Below, piece after piece: positions 47,608 through 49,329 of a stretch of DNA of 49,329 bases; the stretch's first letter is position 1; every line of letters begins with the position of its first letter. The translations under genes and the position numbers were made by a program. Below the pieces are notes generated by a model, which had not been told where the DNA came from, ran no database searches, and worked only from the letters and a program-made list of their open reading frames with translations. Source of the stretch: a virus. Where the stretch lies: positions 1-49,329 of IMG/VR virus record IMGVR_UViG_3300037247_000838, one strand, 5' to 3'.

Positions 47608-48400
47608 AATGCAAGAGGTAATGGAAGTGGCGTTGCTCGAATCGCGTCCTAACGTCCAGCCAGACGCCATTGACGGCCTGCGCCGGAGCATGTACGCCAT
47701 CACGGACCATATCTTCGGATACGACCACTCGATCCCCCCGAACCGCATCCATAAGTTCGATGGCGGCGAAGGTGAGAGGAACGGCCAAATCTCCTGGGAC
47801 ATTCCCGATCTGTCCGTGCGGCTCACGTCTGAGGTGGATCTGCTGTACGAGACGGACGTGGAATCGGTTTGGGTGAATATGGACTGGAAAACAGGCCACA
47901 AGATATGGACGGCAGCCGAGGTGAAGGGATCGTTCCAGTTTCAGATGCACGCCTGGCTCGTGTTCAAGCGATACGAGAAGCCGCAGACGCTCATCACGAG
48001 AATCTGGAACACGCGAAAAAACGTCGTCTCCCGCGACGTCGCGTTCGAGCGCGAGGATCTGCCGCAGTACGAATACCGCCTGCGCTCGGCCGTCGAGGTC
48101 TGGCGAGCCTACCGCGACACGGCGCCCGAGCAGTGCCCGACCTGGCCCTCGATTGAGAAGTGTACGATCTGCGATGCGGCGCACCTGTGCCCTGTGAGCG
48201 GCTACTCGCTGGAGACGCCGGAGGAGACGCTTGGCCGCGTCGTGGCGGTGCGGGCGCAACTGGCCGCGTGGGAGAAGCGGCTTACGGCCGTTGCCGACAA
48301 ACGGGGCGTGCCGATCGAGTGGAAGGATGCGCGCTGGGGGCGCGACGCCCCGAAAGAGACGAAGAAACCAACCGCGAAACTCTGGAGGGTGAAAACATGA
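47594..48400 (+). CDS. C-terminal part of a RecB/Cas4-like iron-sulphur nuclease
   Basis: The product has 268 residues with AAGGGAG before ATG 47594. It carries the catalytic PD-(D/E)XK core: SEVDLL (Asp82), MDWKTG (Asp97, Lys99) and FQFQMHAWLV (Gln117 of the Q-motif). CTICDAAHLC (190-199) is exactly the CX2CX5C group that, with one upstream Cys, holds a 4Fe-4S cluster in AddB and Cas4. That upstream Cys is in the separate protein 47122-47349. It likely resects DNA for ERF annealing. Confidence 0.82.
   Translation: MTQREMQEVMEVALLESRPNVQPDAIDGLRRSMYAITDHIFGYDHSIPPNRIHKFDGGEGERNGQISWDIPDLSVRLTSEVDLLYETDVESVWVNMDWKTGHKIWTAAEVKGSFQFQMHAWLVFKRYEKPQTLITRIWNTRKNVVSRDVAFEREDLPQYEYRLRSAVEVWRAYRDTAPEQCPTWPSIEKCTICDAAHLCPVSGYSLETPEETLGRVVAVRAQLAAWEKRLTAVADKRGVPIEWKDARWGRDAPKETKKPTAKLWRVKT
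48373..48400 (+). repeat. Repeated translation leader (copy 1)
   Basis: CCGCGAAACTCTGGA(G/A)GGTGAAA(A/C)CATGA occurs at about 48373-48400 and 48630-48657, each time ending in a start codon. The duplication includes coding sequence of the nuclease C-terminus, so it arose by copying this junction. Confidence 0.75.
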
Positions 48401-48615
48401 CCCCAGACGAAGCCTACGTGCTACTCGCAGATCCGGAATGCGATCCGGAGGAGCAGTCTCGCATGAATCCATCGTTTACGTGTGGCGACATGCTGCGAGT
48501 TGTTACTGACGGCATCGTGGAAATCGCACAACAACACGGTGAACGACCGCTCAACAGCATCATGGAGAAGCGAGTCCACCAGGCCACTCAAAATCAACTA
48601 CTGCCGGTGTACTGA
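48397..48615 (+). CDS. Hypothetical protein
   Basis: The product has 72 residues; ATG 48397 overlaps the nuclease stop (ATGA). CTGGAGGGTGAAAAC is the ribosome binding leader and recurs before the next gene. Acidic N-terminus, helical middle. No recognised family. Confidence 0.6.
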   Translation: MTPDEAYVLLADPECDPEEQSRMNPSFTCGDMLRVVTDGIVEIAQQHGERPLNSIMEKRVHQATQNQLLPVY

Positions 48616-48629
48616 AAGGCGAAATCCCC

Positions 48630-48657
48630 CGCGAAACTCTGGAAGGTGAAACCATGA
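48630..48657 (+). repeat. Repeated translation leader (copy 2)
   Basis: Second copy of the leader at 48373-48400, here noncoding and placed before ATG 48654. Confidence 0.75.
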
Positions 48658-48854
48658 ACGAAGCCCTGAACGCCACAAAAACAATCGCCGATGAACTCCA
48701 GATGAAGATTGAGTATCCGGTGATTCGATCAATCCTGCACATGAACGACAGCCTGCACATCTCACTGTACACGCGGATTCCGAACCGCTGGTGGCGATTC
48801 TGGCAGTTTGTTTTCTTTGGATTTCGCTGGGAGAAGGTGAACCCTCAACCCTAA
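48654..48854 (+). CDS. Small Trp-rich protein
   Basis: The product has 66 residues. The C-terminal third (RWWRFWQFVFFGFRW) is aromatic and amphipathic, suggesting membrane-surface contact. It is followed by a short direct repeat (CTCAACCCTAAA twice at about 48843-48869) before the last gene. Confidence 0.6.
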   Translation: MNEALNATKTIADELQMKIEYPVIRSILHMNDSLHISLYTRIPNRWWRFWQFVFFGFRWEKVNPQP

Positions 48855-48898
48855 ACTCTCAACCCTAAACCACTAACCTCTTCACGAAAGGATGAACC

Positions 48899-49329
48899 AT
48901 GAAATTCAGTGAAGCAGTCGAAGAATTCGAGAGACTCTGTCAGTCGAGCGAAAAGGCTGGTGAGTTCGCAACATTCAGCGTGGAGTACAAGCGTCACACC
49001 ACGCCCAGGATTGCATTCAACGTGTACTTCGCTTTCACCGGCCAGGCAACGAAGGAGTTCCCGTCGCTTGAACTGGCGATGGCGTACGTGAGGGAGATAC
49101 TCGCCCCCGTCAAGCAGGGCATCGCCGCTGCCCTCGACGCCGTGGACGTCGAAGACCTGTCCCGCGCCGACGACGACGGCATGCCGGCCACCGGGACAGG
49201 GGATTCCGCTGCTTTCCACGAGGCCGTTCGAAATGATACGGCAGGGCCTGGCGGCGTGCCGACGCCCGAGCAGTTCGACGGCAGCGAAGGTGCCGTGCGC
49301 CCGCCAGACCCGCCAGACCCGCTTGACGC
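48899..49329 (+). CDS. Hypothetical phage protein, N-terminal part (continues at 3-182)
   Basis: ATG 48899 follows GAAAGGATG. The first 75 residues look globular (FSVEYKRHTTPRIAFNVYFAFTG then a charged helix), and the rest is acidic and disordered. The frame is open to the window end and continues in phase at base 3 to the TGA at 180-182. No recognised family. Confidence 0.7.
   Translation, partial: MKFSEAVEEFERLCQSSEKAGEFATFSVEYKRHTTPRIAFNVYFAFTGQATKEFPSLELAMAYVREILAPVKQGIAAALDAVDVEDLSRADDDGMPATGTGDSAAFHEAVRNDTAGPGGVPTPEQFDGSEGAVRPPDPPDPLD
49203..49329. repeat. Terminal direct repeat marking circular closure (copy 2)
   Basis: Exact second copy of bases 1-127. Removing one copy gives a 49,202-bp circle in which gene 48899-49329 joins 3-182. 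Confidence 0.93.

Noticed and set aside
1-49329. CRISPR array
   Set aside because: The repeats seen are two to four copies of leaders or hairpins; no regularly spaced identical repeats with unique spacers were found.

Overview
The window is a complete, circularly closed phage or prophage genome. Its first 127 bases recur exactly at the end (49203-49329), and one gene (48899-49329, continuing at 3-182) reads in frame across that junction, so the unique sequence is 49,202 bp. It encodes a large terminase, portal, scaffold-like protein, major capsid, connector and nozzle candidates, fibres and a 1772-residue virion protein. I recognise no tail tube, sheath or classical tape measure, so a short-tailed (podovirus-like) virion is the best guess. 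A planctomycete host is inferred, not proven. The clues are a RimI-like acetyltransferase resembling planctomycete enzymes, two neighbouring Tat-type signal peptides, a secreted protein with a PDPDP-type linker, and an encoded CsrA.

Layout: (1) A rightward early and replication block runs from about 42967 through the junction to 6053. It starts at a clear sigma70-like promoter, passes a family of repeated hairpins, and carries a CsrA fusion, an ERF annealing protein, an XRE repressor-like protein, several zinc-ribbon proteins, a RecB/Cas4-like nuclease split over two genes, an O/DnaT-like replication protein, a possible helicase loader, RusA and a GNAT acetyltransferase. (2) A leftward block (9365 down to 6063) holds eight short accessory genes, two of them HTPGPW-family paralogs, and ends in a serine recombinase. 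(3) A 968-bp control region (9366-10333) has two divergent promoters and a 620-nt GC-rich, hairpin-dense stretch without genes, which I propose is a large structured RNA. (4) A rightward accessory stretch (10334-16497) includes repeated leaders, two odd tRNA genes and a Tad2-like anti-Thoeris candidate, and ends at a strong terminator. (5) The late block (16531-42801) encodes packaging, head, connector, fibre and internal virion proteins, then a probable lysis/export group with a papain-like protease and small membrane proteins, closed by another strong terminator.

How it may work together: the two divergent promoters near 9471 and 9617 and the early promoter at 42967 share TTGAC-type -35 boxes, and two of them share a TAGATT -10 box. 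A palindrome sits inside the leftward promoter. DNA metabolism looks recombination-based (ERF, split nuclease, RusA, replication initiator and loader) with no phage DNA polymerase, so replication probably uses host enzymes. The serine recombinase suggests lysogeny.

The strongest novelty candidates are the structured RNA at 9652-10274 with an interleaved 11-bp/9-bp pseudoknot at its start, three tRNA-like genes that all deviate in the anticodon region, the iron-sulphur nuclease split by an inserted gene, the translationally coupled CsrA fusion downstream of covarying hairpin repeats, and the Tad2-like protein.
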